From NCBI GenBank assembly GCA_964036045.1, contig OZ038382.1, forward strand, positions 130,200,556 through 130,264,555: a stretch of DNA of 64,000 nucleotides. Direction: 5' to 3'. Below, piece by piece: positions 56,119 to 64,000 of this stretch; positions within the stretch are counted from its first letter, which is position 1, and the number at the start of each line of letters is the position of its first letter. The notes under the pieces are model-generated. The model was not told where the DNA came from. It was given only the letters and a program-made list of their open reading frames with translations, and searched no databases. This stretch comes from Eutreptiella sp. 'Long Island Sound 2002'. Lineage: Eukaryota > Euglenozoa > Euglenophyceae > Eutreptiales > Eutreptiaceae. The position numbers were made by a program, and so were the translations under genes.

Positions 56119-57295
56119 GAGGCACACCCTCTTCGAGATCCCGATCTTGGATCTCCCAACGGTGCAAGTTGGCCAAGCCACCCTCCTTTTTCCCCTCATT
56201 GACAAGGGTTGCAAGGAGGGTGGCAGGGGCACTCCCCGTCCAGGCGACCAAATCCAACGGAGCCACAAAGCAAAGGGACACGGTGTCCCAACGCCATCCG
56301 GCAACATGTGCTTGGTCCCGCATCTCCTAAGTGGGGGCCTATGCGGAAGCTTCTTGAGTGGTCCTACCAATAAGAAAATTCAAGAAGCTGCACAACAGCA
56401 AAACAAAGCAAAACATCTCCATACTGCATGGCACATGGTACCGAGATATTGCGCTATGTACGCACTAAAATGATCGCGTACAATGTGTGCAAAATAAACG
56501 GCCACGGGGATACAAGACATCTCCCACAACATCTTACCGTTACGACTCATCTTGGGTGTCCCGGGTATGTTGAGTACCGTCTCAGGGTTTCCGGGTATCT
56601 TAAGTCCCTCACACCAACCAATTTGCGATTCGCATTTGTGATCAGACGAGTGGCATGTACCCTTTGTGAATGGGCGATAACGTTCCTTTTGAATGGGCGT
56701 CGAACCTAGTGTGAATGGGGCCATGTTTTGTCATAAAGTCCCCCTTCCTGCCCCACTTACAAAGTAGCCAAAGTGCCCAAAAATTCTAAAAAAATATTTC
56801 CTAGGGTCACACAACAAGAGATGACCGATCCTTGGTGCCCCTAGTGACCCAAATTAAAGTCAATATGGTCAATTTTAATTTTTAATATATGAACCGGTTA
56901 GCATATTAATCTCGCAAATATTAACACGTTAACGTTCAATTTTTTTGATTGGGTCATTTGAACTCATTTTCCCATGCCCATATGACGACCCATAAGGGGT
57001 GTTACGTGGTATATTGTTGCACAACGGTATATGTACCCTTCGTGAACGGCCGTTAAGTGGCCGTTTGAATAATTGCGTGAATTTCACATGAATTTACCCA
57101 AAATTTGAGGTTTTTGGGGGAAAATGCCATATTCTTGGTTCGCTTCAAGGGCTTTGAGGGGCCAAAATTCCTCCCCTAGCTTTGTTACGCATCATCCAAT
57201 GAAAGTCCCGCCCCAAAAGCATGCATCATGACCGCACCGTGCCCAAAACGAGAGGTGCCGGAACCCGGCAAGCCTGTAGCCGATTCACAGCCGTG
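56119..57295. other. Unassigned region
   Basis: Unrecognised short ORFs, among them 56078-56473 plus and 56380-56724 minus. 56870-56960 is AT-rich with several TTAA sites. No signals I can support. Confidence 0.5.
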
Positions 57296-57388
57296 AATTC
57301 ACGTGAATTCACGTGAAATTCGTACGAATTTCGTACGAATTTCGTACGAATTTCACGTGAATTCGCGTGAATTCACGTGAATTTACAC
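57296..57388. repeat. Palindromic cluster 1 (GTACGAATTTC repeats)
   Basis: CACGTGAATTCACGTGAAAT, then TCGTACGAATT units of 11 bp, then TTCACGTGAATTCGCGTG. The whole block is a near-perfect inverted repeat. Clusters 2 and 3 are at 59366-59543 and 63756-63922. Confidence 0.92.
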
Positions 57389-57493
57389 TAATGTTACCCG
57401 TGTGCACCCCCTGATTTGTCCTCACACCCCTACTAAGCCCCCCAGCATGCACCCCGGTCACAGGCAACAATGGTCTGGGTTCGTAAGGTCATC

Positions 57494-59257
57494 TCATGTC
57501 CGTCTCTTGCGGCACCGGAACCGCCGCTGTAGAGTCTGAAGGTGCTGCATGTCGGTTAGAAGCCGTCTTCTTGTGCGGCTTGCATACGTTTGTACACTTA
57601 TGGGCCCTTGCCCATGTTGAGCCCTTTTGGTCGCATCCCACCCATGCAACCAAAGGCTATCGTCAATGGTGTGGTTGTCCACAACCACTTGCACCCCTAG
57701 TCTCCCCCGGAGGAGGCTTAGGCCCCCGCTGTTGCGCAACATGCGCTTCAGCCTCCGGTGACTTCCCTCCATGGCAAAGCAGGAGAACTTTGACAAGATT
57801 CTCCACTTCTTTGCAAAATAATACATGTGGTCGATCCAAAGATGCGTCCACAGAAGTTTGCCCCACTGGAGCTCATTGTGGGCAGCGCCCATGGCTATGC
57901 TATGGTTCCGGAGCCGCCCCAAGTCGGCCCCGGAGAACCATGCGGAACGCCACGCGTATACACACATGCTTGCAAAATTCTCCCACCACGTTTTGCACAC
58001 CGACTCCCAACTTTTTCCCCCTACTTGATGCTGCCTGACACTAGGCTGCTCTAGGCAAGCATCTATTATCTTCTCCCAACCCTTATTGCGCATGAAATGG
58101 ATGGCAGCAGCACACTCCATCCTCACCTTCCCCTTGCTGTTTGCCTTGTCATTATTTAATGAGGCACGGGTGCAAGTTCGTGCAGCAAGCCGTGCCTCAT
58201 CTAAAACCGGTTGCAGCATGGTGCGTGCCACAGTGGCCGGTGCCTTCCCTGTCAATTGTACAACTAGGTCCCGTGTCCCGTTGACTGCACACAACAGGAC
58301 ACGAAGGACCCCATGGAGGCCATAATCAGGCACTCGCCTATCACTCATAATGGTCCTATATATAGCACTTATGGCAACGGCTGGTTCCCAGTTGCCGTCT
58401 ATCGCACTTGCTGTGCCAAAGGTAGCAAGGCACAGAGCACGGTTACGCATGCAGACCCAACACACAGTGGCACCAGGGGATTCTGCCTTCCAGTTTTGGC
58501 AGCCCGCCATGAGCACCTGTGCCTTACCATCTGCACACAGAAAAAAAAGGGACTGCCTATCGTTCCCTGCCGTATCCTTAAAACTTACGGTTGCGGCCTT
58601 GCGCAACTCATCATCAAAATCAATTTCCTGGGAGGCCGCGTAGAGGGTGTCCCACTTTTCACTGCCCCCTAGTAGCCACCAACTAGATAGTTGGTTGGGG
58701 CTGGCGGTGCCACCAAGCGTGCAATGGACGTACGAGGCCTCATGCCTCGATGTACCGTCCACCGCAATAGGCAACCAATGCAGCCGTCGGTCACCGGGCT
58801 GCATGATGGCCGAGGGTGGTGGTGGTCGACACTTGAATAGGTGGGCGATGCGGTCAGGTAGGTAGCAGGCCGCACCATTGATGGCCGTGTCGTCACCCGT
58901 ATAGGCAGTAAACGCCCGGGACTCCGGCAACGCTAGCTGCCGGAGCATGCCGTACACCTGGTCCCATACCACACCGTACGTCATGCTCCCCACCAGGTAC
59001 CGGGACTCTGTCCTAGAGAGGTGCAATGACCGGATCCTCCACACGGCCATAATCAACCTCTCCTCCTGGGTGGGCTCGGGCTGGACGGTGGCTACAATTC
59101 TTGTTTCGGGGGTAAGCACTATTTGCCCCGTGTCGGGCAGGTACTTGACGGTGTAGGGTGCTGCAAGCTCCTTGGAAACAACCTCCTGGAGCTCTTGTAC
59201 GCGCCGCCGTCGTGTACGATCCGCTACCAGATGGAATGGCTCCTTGGGCCGTGGCAT
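57494..59257 (-). CDS. 587-residue transposase-like protein
   Basis: Intact ORF from ATG at 59257 to TGA. Features by residue: D243 in FLCADGK; CWVC at 266-269; H315 in PDYGLHGVLRV; TH472-LWIDH477; FAMEGSHRRLKRML with E497 and H500. An Asp, a small zinc-like CxxC, an LHG His and a late E-x2-H, spread over about 250 residues, resemble the RNase H-fold transposases of the Kyakuja-Dileera-Zisupton type. I cannot confirm the family, and other eukaryotic element-encoded proteins share this layout. The N-terminus (MPRPKEPF...RTRRRRVQEL) is basic. Palindromic clusters lie about 100 bp beyond each end. No terminal inverted repeats were found. Function is inferred, not shown. Confidence 0.6.
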   Translation of the reverse strand: MPRPKEPFHLVADRTRRRRVQELQEVVSKELAAPYTVKYLPDTGQIVLTPETRIVATVQPEPTQEERLIMAVWRIRSLHLSRTESRYLVGSMTYGVVWDQVYGMLRQLALPESRAFTAYTGDDTAINGAACYLPDRIAHLFKCRPPPPSAIMQPGDRRLHWLPIAVDGTSRHEASYVHCTLGGTASPNQLSSWWLLGGSEKWDTLYAASQEIDFDDELRKAATVSFKDTAGNDRQSLFFLCADGKAQVLMAGCQNWKAESPGATVCWVCMRNRALCLATFGTASAIDGNWEPAVAISAIYRTIMSDRRVPDYGLHGVLRVLLCAVNGTRDLVVQLTGKAPATVARTMLQPVLDEARLAARTCTRASLNNDKANSKGKVRMECAAAIHFMRNKGWEKIIDACLEQPSVRQHQVGGKSWESVCKTWWENFASMCVYAWRSAWFSGADLGRLRNHSIAMGAAHNELQWGKLLWTHLWIDHMYYFAKKWRILSKFSCFAMEGSHRRLKRMLRNSGGLSLLRGRLGVQVVVDNHTIDDSLWLHGWDATKRAQHGQGPISVQTYASRTRRRLLTDMQHLQTLQRRFRCRKRRT

Positions 59258-59365
59258 GATGTGAGATACAGGACCTGTTGAATGGGCAGGCAGTCATCGC
59301 AAAGTTTCTACCATCCCCCTGCCGCAGACCACTCTCTCTACTGTGATTCGCATGCAATTAAAAGA

Positions 59366-59543
59366 AATTCACATAGATTCGCACGAAATTCGTACGAAAT
59401 TCGTACGAATTTCGTACGAATTTCGTACGAATTTCACATGAATAGAAATGTGTGAATATTCTGAAAATGTGAAATTCGTACAAAATTCGTACGAATTTCG
59501 TACGAATTTCGTACGAATTTCGTGCGAATTTCACATGACTGTC
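59366..59543. repeat. Palindromic cluster 2 (two hairpins of GTACGAATTTC repeats)
   Basis: Two successive inverted repeats built from GAAATTCGTAC / GTACGAATTTC 11-mers, separated by CACATGAATAGAAATGTGTG. It lies between the two minus-strand genes. Confidence 0.92.
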
Positions 59544-59960
59544 ACAGAATTTCTGCCAAAGCCTCATCCTTGTGCCCTCGTTGACCCTCACAAAGCAAGC
59601 TCAGGATGGTGCTCATGCTGTCATTGTCATTGTCATTGTCTCATGCTGTCATTCCGGCTGTCACTCAGCCAGCAGTGTAATATACAAACAGTTCCGCAGA
59701 AAGGAATCGCAAATTAACAAGTTAACAGGTTAACAGGTCAGGGGGCACATCAGGTCAGGGGGTAATGTACAAACAGTGCTGCAGAAAATTTCGCACAGTG
59801 GGGGGGGAGTACCCCACATATCGGTCAAACTGCCCATGCTTGGGGGGGGGGGGGGCAGGATAACATTCGTCGTGGTTAGAAAGGCATGGTTAGAAAGGAC
59901 AGGTGCTCCGGAGGGTACCTACGCACCCCCCCCCCCGGGAGCAGAGCTCCGGCTAGCGGA
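59544..59960. other. Intergenic, simple repeats and G/C tracts
   Basis: TGTCATTGTCATTGTC microrepeat at about 59620, GGTTAACA repeats at 59720, AGGTCAGGGGG twice at 59737 and 59752, and poly-G at 59838. No gene. Confidence 0.6.
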
Positions 59961-59963
59961 GCC

Positions 59964-60887
59964 CTAGGAGCTCTGCTCCGCCACCGCCTCCACAAAGGAG
60001 GGGTCCATGGCCGCCGACGTGAGGCGGTGGGGGGGGTACTGCCGGCGCACTTCCTCCATTGCGGCAGTCACCTTGGTGGCGTCCGGGGCCACGCTGTCCA
60101 CATTGACCTGCTGGCCACTGGCCATCATGGCCATCCGCAGGCCGGTGGACACTGCGGACACCTGGCCGGCGCATGCCTCGGCCTGGGCATGCCAGGCCTG
60201 TGCGCCGGCCAGGAGGTACCGGACACCGGCAGCACTGGCCCCCCCCCTGTCACCCGGGGGGGGGCGGGGGCCTCGGCACCCTCAGCCCTCTCCACTGCGT
60301 CTGGTGGCTGTGCCGCTGGCTTTGCCTTGCGCAACGTCGCCACGTCACGCTCCAGGGTCTTCACCTTGGTGGCCAGCCGGTCACGCTCCCTGGTGACGTC
60401 CGCCAACCGCGACTTGCAGTCCCGCAGACGGGCCTCGAGGTCGCGGTTGGCGGCCTCCGCGCTGATGGCGCGTGCCTCCCACGCCCCCGCCCGCTGCTGG
60501 TCCACCCACTCCTGCACCACCCCCCTCTGCCCCCGCCCCCCCGACGGCTCCGCCTGCTCCGCCCGCCCTGCCCGCTCCCCCGGGGTGGCCGTACGCGGGG
60601 CTTTGGGGGGGGGGGTGGGGCCCGTGTCCCCTTCGGGGCGCCCTTTCCGCTTGCGCGTGGGGGGGGGTTCGTCCTCCTCGACGTCAATGACGTCAGCCAC
60701 CACCCCCATCTTCCGCTGCCTCCCCACATGGACGCGCATGGCAACCCATGCCACGTCCACCAACTCCGGCCTCCACTGCTCCCAACCAGTGAGCACATTC
60801 AGCCCACAAATCCCTGCCGTCGTCACCATCCCCCCCTCCCCGATCCCCGACACCCCCGTGTGCACCCGCCAGTGCCCACTCACAAGC
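59964..60887 (-). pseudogene. Coiled-coil protein, 3' part, with homopolymer frameshift
   Basis: Continuation of the ORF interrupted by the hAT element. Frame A (60887 to about 60247) reads LVSGHWRVHTGVSGIGEGG, a Pro/Arg-rich basic linker (PPPTRKRKGRPEGD) and a coiled coil (DLEARLRDCKSRLADV, ERDRLATKVKTLERDV). At the G run near 60239-60247 the coding sense moves by one base to frame B: ASAAGVRYLLAGAQAWHAQA, then TGLRMAMMASGQQVNVDS and AAMEEVRRQY to TAG at 59964. A one-base change in a G8 run is as likely to be a sequencing error as a mutation. No known domain. Confidence 0.6.
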
Positions 60888-60893
60888 CGGTAG
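60888..60893. repeat. Left 6-bp target duplication (CGGTAG) of the hAT element
   Basis: CGGTAG precedes CAGGGG here and follows CCCCTG at 63143-63148. Confidence 0.85.
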
Positions 60894-61209
60894 CAGGGGG
60901 GGGGGGGGGGAAATGCGGTCGCCGGGATTGGAAAAAAATGCGGAAAAATGCGGAAAAAATGCGGAAAATGCGAGAAAAATGCGGCATAAAATGCGGTTTT
61001 GCTAAAATGCTATAGGACTCCCAAAACCCCTATTTTTATCAAGACGCATGTTGATCTGTTGACACCATCGCTCCATCAATGTGAAGACTACGGCCCCGGC
61101 TCAACATGCAAAGCGTGGTAGGGAAGTCTCACCCTTCTACTGTGGTTTAGGAGGAGGGGCGTTACACCCTCGGCAAGAAGCAGCAGAGCCCCAATACTGC
61201 CTCCGCCCC

Positions 61210-61428
61210 ATACCCCATTGAAGCAACCGGCTATTCGCCCCTCAATGGATAGCTTAACCGCCCGTAAGAATACAATGGCGGCTGTCGGAAGCCTTCCCAA
61301 GCCCACAGGGTGCCCAATCCGGTGAGCCTGGCGTATCGATGTGTTTCGCGGTGCGTTGCCTCCGACTATTCGCCCCGAGTTGGATAGCTTAACCGCCCGT
61401 AGGTATACGTTGGCGGCTGTCGGAAGCT
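61210..61428. repeat. ~75-bp direct repeat inside the hAT element
   Basis: CTATTCGCCCC, TGGATAGCTTAACCGCCCGT and GGCGGCTGTCGGAAGC occur at about 61220-61290 and 61361-61426, in the 3' non-coding part of the hAT element. Confidence 0.88.
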
Positions 61429-61431
61429 ACA

Positions 61432-61827
61432 CTATACAAGGCGCCCTTCGACATCCAAGTTGAAGCGCGCCATAAAAGCCAATCGCCTCATCTGATTCAA
61501 CAACTTGTTTTGCTTCTTGGAGACGTTGCCAGCTTGCGAGAAGAACCTCTCCACTGCCCCACTGCTGGTAGGGATGGTGATCAAGAACAACACCGCCTCC
61601 TTGAAAAGGGAGTCTGGCCGACTCTCCCACCATGCAAGAAGTTCATCACCGTTGTTGATGTTCCGGAACTCCGTTCTGCGGTACAAATTCCACTCCTCTT
61701 GGACGCCAGGAACTTCATCCAGCTTCAGCGACTTGTAGGAGGACAAGTTTGTATCCATGTCACTGAGGTTGCGTGGGTTGAGCACACGCAGCACCATCTC
61801 GCCACGATGTCCATCTCGTATCTCCAA
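61432..61827 (-). pseudogene. hAT transposase, C-terminal dimerisation part
   Basis: The frame ends with FKEAVLFLITIPTSSGAVER, FFSQAGNVSKKQNKLLNQ and MARFNL, the hAT C-terminal dimerisation domain (PTSSxxxERxFS is its hallmark). It overlaps the upstream ORF in another frame. The ~200 residues that normally lie between the RW motif and this domain, including the catalytic Glu, are missing, so the element has an internal deletion and a frameshift. Confidence 0.88.
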
Positions 61828-62989
61828 TATTGGGAGGGACCGTCTCCAAGCCAGAGCGCTCTCGCCAGCGGCGTCGGCGGGCAGAATGCATTGGTACTTT
61901 AACCAGAGAAGATGAGCGATAAAGAAGATTGATCATGGAGAACACGTCGTGCTTCCGGAGGATGTCACCAATGCCAGCTAGCTTGTGACTCCAACACAAA
62001 AACCACCGGGCGTTCCTCCAAACATGCTGCAACACGTGCTTTGCAGCGGCGACCACGGTGCTTCCCTCGTCGGAAATGACAAAGTTGATGCGGTCTGGAT
62101 GAATTTGCGCAGTGGCTAAGGAGCTCAGAAGGGCACCCGCGATCTCTTTGTGCTCCACACCCCGCTGCGGACCCTTGCCCTCGAGGAAAGCAACGTCGAT
62201 GCAGAACTTCAACCGGCCTCCAACATGGGCAATAATTGCAAGAACGGGCACCCCGCGTTCATCTGTCCACTCATCAAAAAGTAGTGTGGTGTTGCGGTCG
62301 GCAGTCTTCTTGTGAATTGCTCCTCGGTGCCCGTCAAGCACACGCTGGCCGTTGACTTTGGGGAAGTCAGAGCTGCCTTGCGGCAAGCAACCGGCAATGG
62401 TGGTGTACTTCTGCAACCAAGCACGCACAAGGGGGTGATCCAGCTTGTCCAACGGGATGCCGGCACCGGCGAAGGCAAAGACCGTATCATCAGCGGCCTT
62501 GTTCTTGTCGTTGCATGACGCCACAACGGATTGTAGGCTGGGCTGCCTCATTGCGGCTTTATGAGGTAGAGCATCTGCCTCTGCCTCTAGGCGGCGCTCG
62601 ACCCGTGCCTTCTCCCTCTTCTGCATAGTCTCAACGGCCACCTGGTGCTTTTTGGAGTCCAAATGACATTGGACTGTGCTCTTCGTTGTGTGGCTCACGG
62701 GGCATCCACACGCATCGCACCATAGTACTTCAATACCAAGATCATTGGTGCGGAGACTCAGGGGATGGCCAGGGAATTGTTCCTTCCGCTTCCCAGGGCC
62801 CATGGTGCAATACTTTGCGCCGGCACCACCTCTCCCCTTACCACGTACTTTGCGGCGGGGTGGGCTATTTCCATCATCAGATGTGGGCTCAGAAGGAGGG
62901 CAATGGGAGGGCATAGCATGTGACATGTCTAAGGGAAAAGGAGCCATGTAACAAACAAAAGTGGCGGTGTTGGGAAGGTATGCAAACAC
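61760..62989 (-). pseudogene. hAT transposase, N-terminal and catalytic part
   Basis: 409 codons; the real start may be Met16 or Met22 (MAPFPL or MSHAM). BED-type zinc finger C91-x2-C94-x14-H109-x5-H115 (CDACGCPVS...HLDSKKH). RNase H-fold catalytic core: D239 in LLFDEWTDERGVPVL, D307 in INFVISDEGSTVVAA, and the hAT CxxH (CWSH, 332-335) before the LAGIGDIL helix. The RW motif is at 392-393 (GDTRWTSW). The ORF then runs out, and the protein resumes in the other frame only at the dimerisation domain. A cut-and-paste transposase by family; inactive as it stands. Confidence 0.88.
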
Positions 62990-63142
62990 TGACTTGACTA
63001 CAAAACTACCCTTTAGTTGAACTACACAATGCCACTTGAATGTATCCTCTTGAACATTACACTAAGGGACCTGCCCAGAAAATGCGAAAAAAAATGCGGA
63101 AAATGCGAAAAAATGCGAATCGCATTTCCCCCCCCCCCCCTG

Positions 63143-63148
63143 CGGTAG
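63143..63148. repeat. Right 6-bp target duplication (CGGTAG)
   Basis: Identical to 60888-60893. Confidence 0.85.
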
Positions 63149-63677
63149 GCAAACATGCCCACCAGCTCCTGCCCCGCAGGCAGGTTGGACCCCCCCCGGA
63201 GCACAATGGGGCAGGGGAAGGAGATGCGGAGGGTGCCCTGCACCCCCCGCGACTCCAACTCCATGTCCCACACGGCACTGAGGTGCCGCTGCCGCCCATC
63301 CGGCCCGGGCGGCACCTGCTGGGTCCAGGCCGGATCCGGCTGCCTGGCGGCCAGGGTGACCCGGTCCAGGGGGGGGTCGGTGTGGGCCTCGCCCAGCTCG
63401 TCGCGGGACGGCTGGGGCACCACCACCTCGCGCGCCATATGCCCCCTGGCGTTGCTGGCCTCGCTGCCTCCCGAACGCAGAGAGCGCTGCGACCCCACAC
63501 TGCGCACGCTGCCGGCCTCGCTTGGTGCCCGTCCACCGCCGGTGCCTGCGGGCTGGGCGCCACCGGGGCCTTCGGCGGGCTCGGCGTGCTCCTCAGGCAA
63601 TCGGGGCCGGGGCTTGTACTGGCGCCTGGTGTGGTGCCGAATATCCGGCGACCAAGCGGTGAACGGGACCTGCATGC
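63149..63677 (-). pseudogene. Coiled-coil protein, 5' part, interrupted by the hAT element
   Basis: A minus frame begins either at the Met of MQVPFTAWSPDIRHH (63677) or at a splice acceptor (CATGCAG|GTCCCG, exon start 63669). It encodes a Pro/Ala/Glu-rich low-complexity stretch (LPEEHAEPAEGPGG), a Ser/Arg-Gly region and a more ordinary part (TQQVPPGPDGRQRH, AVWDMELESRGVQG, LPAGQELVGMFAYR) ending at the hAT target duplication. It continues in frame at 60887 once the insert is removed. No domain is recognised. The palindromic cluster at 63756-63922 lies just upstream. Confidence 0.55.
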
Positions 63678-63755
63678 AGATGTGGGGAGGTGTGCAAGGC
63701 AAAAATTGAGAAAGGGGGAGTGGACACGGGGCAATGGAAGAGCAAAAGGAGCAAA

Positions 63756-63922
63756 TTGGACGAAATTCACAGAAATTCGTACGAAATTCGTACGAAATTC
63801 GTACGAATTTCGTACGAATTTCACATCTCGAGAAAATTCACACAAATTTATTCACGTGAAATTCGTACGAAATTCGTACGAATTTCGTACGAATTTCGTA
63901 CGAATTTCACGTGAATTTCGTC
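63756..63922. repeat. Palindromic cluster 3 (two hairpins of GTACGAATTTC repeats)
   Basis: Two inverted repeats of the same 11-mers as clusters 1 and 2, separated by CACATCTCGAGAAAATTCAC. 63923-64000 holds nothing assignable. Confidence 0.92.
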
Positions 63923-64000
63923 CAATTGTTGCAAATACACAAAGCAAACACACAAGCAGCCACACCTTGCAGTCGCATGGGCAGGTGATGCTCTATGCCC

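Larger units (their letters stand above)
60894..63142 (-). mobile_element. 2.25-kb hAT-family element inserted in an ORF
   Basis: Ends are inverted: CAGG(G)n AAATGCG on the left and CGCATTTCC(C)nTG on the right. Both ends carry clusters of AAAATGCGG (8 copies left, 5 right), probably transposase-binding repeats. It encodes a broken hAT transposase on the minus strand. The target duplication is 6 bp (hAT elements usually make 8). Removing the insert and one CGGTAG joins GCCTACCG to GCTTGTG and restores an open frame through the junction, reading VGMFAYRLVSGHWRVHTG. This proves a recent insertion. Confidence 0.88.

Noticed and set aside
60361-60798. Alternative Arg/Pro-rich minus ORF overlapping the coiled-coil gene
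   Set aside because: A GC-rich shadow frame; the coiled-coil frame has heptads and joins in phase to the 5' part across the hAT insertion.

Overview
The window reads as nuclear DNA of a eukaryote, most likely a unicellular alga. Evidence: spliced protein-kinase exons with GT-AG junctions, a Penelope-like retroelement, BED-finger hAT transposase, very long minisatellites and no bacterial-style operons. The algal assignment is an inference from the style of the repeats and hypothetical proteins; nothing here proves the lineage. Cellular genes are sparse. Satellites and transposons fill most of the 64 kb, and poly-G/poly-C tracts of 10-18 nt recur throughout.

Layout. 1-7.1 kb: a 48-bp minisatellite with a higher-order repeat, interrupted by a 1.65-kb island. 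7.1-12.6 kb: mostly unassigned, with a ~230-bp tandem repeat and a small Tudor-like ORF. 12.65-13.9 kb (minus): three 3' exons of a CDK10/CDK11-type kinase. The exon that fits directly upstream of them in residue and phase lies at 44.06-44.26 kb, so the intervening 30.2 kb looks like one giant, transposon-filled intron. 16.4-17.0 kb: a small TIR element with a tRNA-like promoter module. 21.4-23.2 kb: a decayed RT/RNase H retroelement. 23.3-24.5, 35.2-37.2 and 38.1-39.1 kb: a hairpin-bearing satellite. 24,514-35,212: a 10.7-kb TIR transposon (TIR CAGGGG..., 8-bp target duplication) that carries a zinc-finger gene and about 95 copies of an 85-bp repeat. 40.5-41.85 kb: a 1.35-kb non-autonomous relative with the same ends.

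44.9-51.0 kb: a second decayed RT/RNase H retroelement, split by a Penelope-like element (46.1-50.1 kb). The Penelope-like element has 378-bp direct terminal repeats, each holding a hammerhead-ribozyme-like motif. It has two ORFs, no GIY-YIG endonuclease, and an unusually long 176-178-bp flanking duplication. 52.5-56.1 kb: an 83-bp satellite. 57.3-64 kb (minus): two transposon-style genes separated by palindromic GTACGAATTTC clusters. One is a 587-residue protein with a transposase-like D/H/E layout. The other is a coiled-coil protein whose ORF is split by a 2.25-kb hAT element with a 6-bp target duplication. Removing that insert restores the reading frame.

The main story is nested mobile DNA. 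Several insertions can be proved by target duplications and empty-site logic, and several satellites carry short inverted repeats whose stems are conserved. The kinase is the only clear housekeeping gene.
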